Source of the DNA: DATKMG01 sp041476565
Lineage (GTDB): Bacteria > Acidobacteriota > Terriglobia > Versatilivoradales > Versatilivoraceae
Direction: 5' to 3'
Assembly: GCA_041476565.1 (NCBI GenBank)
Contig: JBGOTQ010000204.1
Span: forward strand, 1-13,135
Length of the DNA: 13,135 bases
The notes under the pieces are model-generated. The model made no database searches. It was not told the origin of the DNA and worked only from the letters and a program-made list of their open reading frames with translations. The translations under genes were made by a program, and so were the position numbers. Each line of letters opens with the position of its first letter. Position 1 is the stretch's first letter. Positions 12,857 to 13,135 of this stretch are shown here, in pieces.

Positions 12857-13135
12857 TTAGAACTGGAGACGCATGCCCAGACGGAAGGCCCGGGCGCTGG
12901 ACCGGTCGCCAACAGATCCGCTGGTGGTGCCACCATCGGAGGTGATCATTCCGAAACCTGCGGTGTCGGTGATATCCGTGCTGGGATTTGCCCAGTTCGG
13001 ATGGTTGAAGAAATTGTTCGCCGTCATATCCAATCGCAGTCTGAATCGCTCATGGAACTTGAACTCTTTCGCGAACCCGGCAGCCCACACGTTGATGCCG
13101 GGGCCTATGAGCGTGCCTTTAGCGGCTGTGCCGAA
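12857..13135 (-). CDS. TonB-dependent receptor, C-terminal fragment
   Basis: The frame is open from the right edge to a TAA at 12859-12857, so the 5' part lies outside the window; about 92 codons are visible. They read as the last strands of an outer-membrane barrel: GPGINVWAAGFAKEFKF, then RFRLRLDMTANNFFNHPNWANP and ending RAFRLGMRLQF, with alternating hydrophobic residues and a terminal Phe as needed for BAM-dependent assembly. The N-F-F-N-H-P-N-W sequence is characteristic of the large acidobacterial TonB receptors that carry an N-terminal carboxypeptidase-regulatory domain, though that domain is not in view. Such proteins import large or scarce substrates across the outer membrane. A hairpin follows the stop codon, and the redoxin operon begins 420 bases downstream. 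Confidence 0.87.
   Translation of the reverse strand, partial: FGTAAKGTLIGPGINVWAAGFAKEFKFHERFRLRLDMTANNFFNHPNWANPSTDITDTAGFGMITSDGGTTSGSVGDRSSARAFRLGMRLQF

Overview
The window looks like a stretch of chromosome from a soil or sediment bacterium of the Acidobacteriota type. This is an inference from gene content, not from a marker gene. The pointers are a C-terminal fragment of an acidobacterial-style TonB-dependent receptor, a secreted PQQ-like beta-propeller protein, a DUF1080 protein, a secreted carboxypeptidase-regulatory-domain protein, a small lineage-typical unknown protein, and several short palindromic repeats between genes. There is no tRNA, rRNA, CRISPR array, integrase or transposase.

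Layout. Left edge, minus strand: a secreted PQQ-like propeller protein whose 3' end lies outside the window (1-1250). A 309-base intergenic region with a dyad and a hairpin separates it from a plus-strand run: a 79-residue conserved unknown (1560-1799), an exported PIG-L/LmbE deacetylase (1963-2835), an SDR oxidoreductase (2915-3688), an MFS transporter (3926-5134), a cupin (5207-5650) and a DUF3303 protein (5699-5971). Deacetylase, dehydrogenase, permease and cupin together look like a small uptake and catabolism cluster for a sugar or organic-acid-like compound. The substrate cannot be read from the sequence.

From 6006 to the right edge all genes are on the minus strand. In transcription order they are: the TonB receptor end (13135-12857) with a terminator-like hairpin; a repeat-bearing intergenic region; a probable operon of a two-domain thiol-redox protein (12436-11309), a GT9 glycosyltransferase (11269-10337), an exported FKBP prolyl isomerase (10255-9461) and a divergent ThyA-family protein (9422-8583); a second repeat-rich gap (8125-8582); then a pair encoding a secreted protein with a TIMP-like N-terminus (8124-6715) and a DUF1080 protein (6686-6006), which converges on the plus-strand cluster.

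The most noteworthy points are: (1) the TIMP-like N-terminus, whose predicted mature protein starts with Cys and whose cysteine spacing closely tracks animal TIMPs; (2) a thymidylate-synthase-fold protein with the nucleotide-binding and catalytic residues but without the usual N-terminal RTGTG loop and C-terminal cap; (3) a Prx-like/TlpA fusion; and (4) several unrelated palindromic repeat elements. I did not find a clear new defence system or mobile island.
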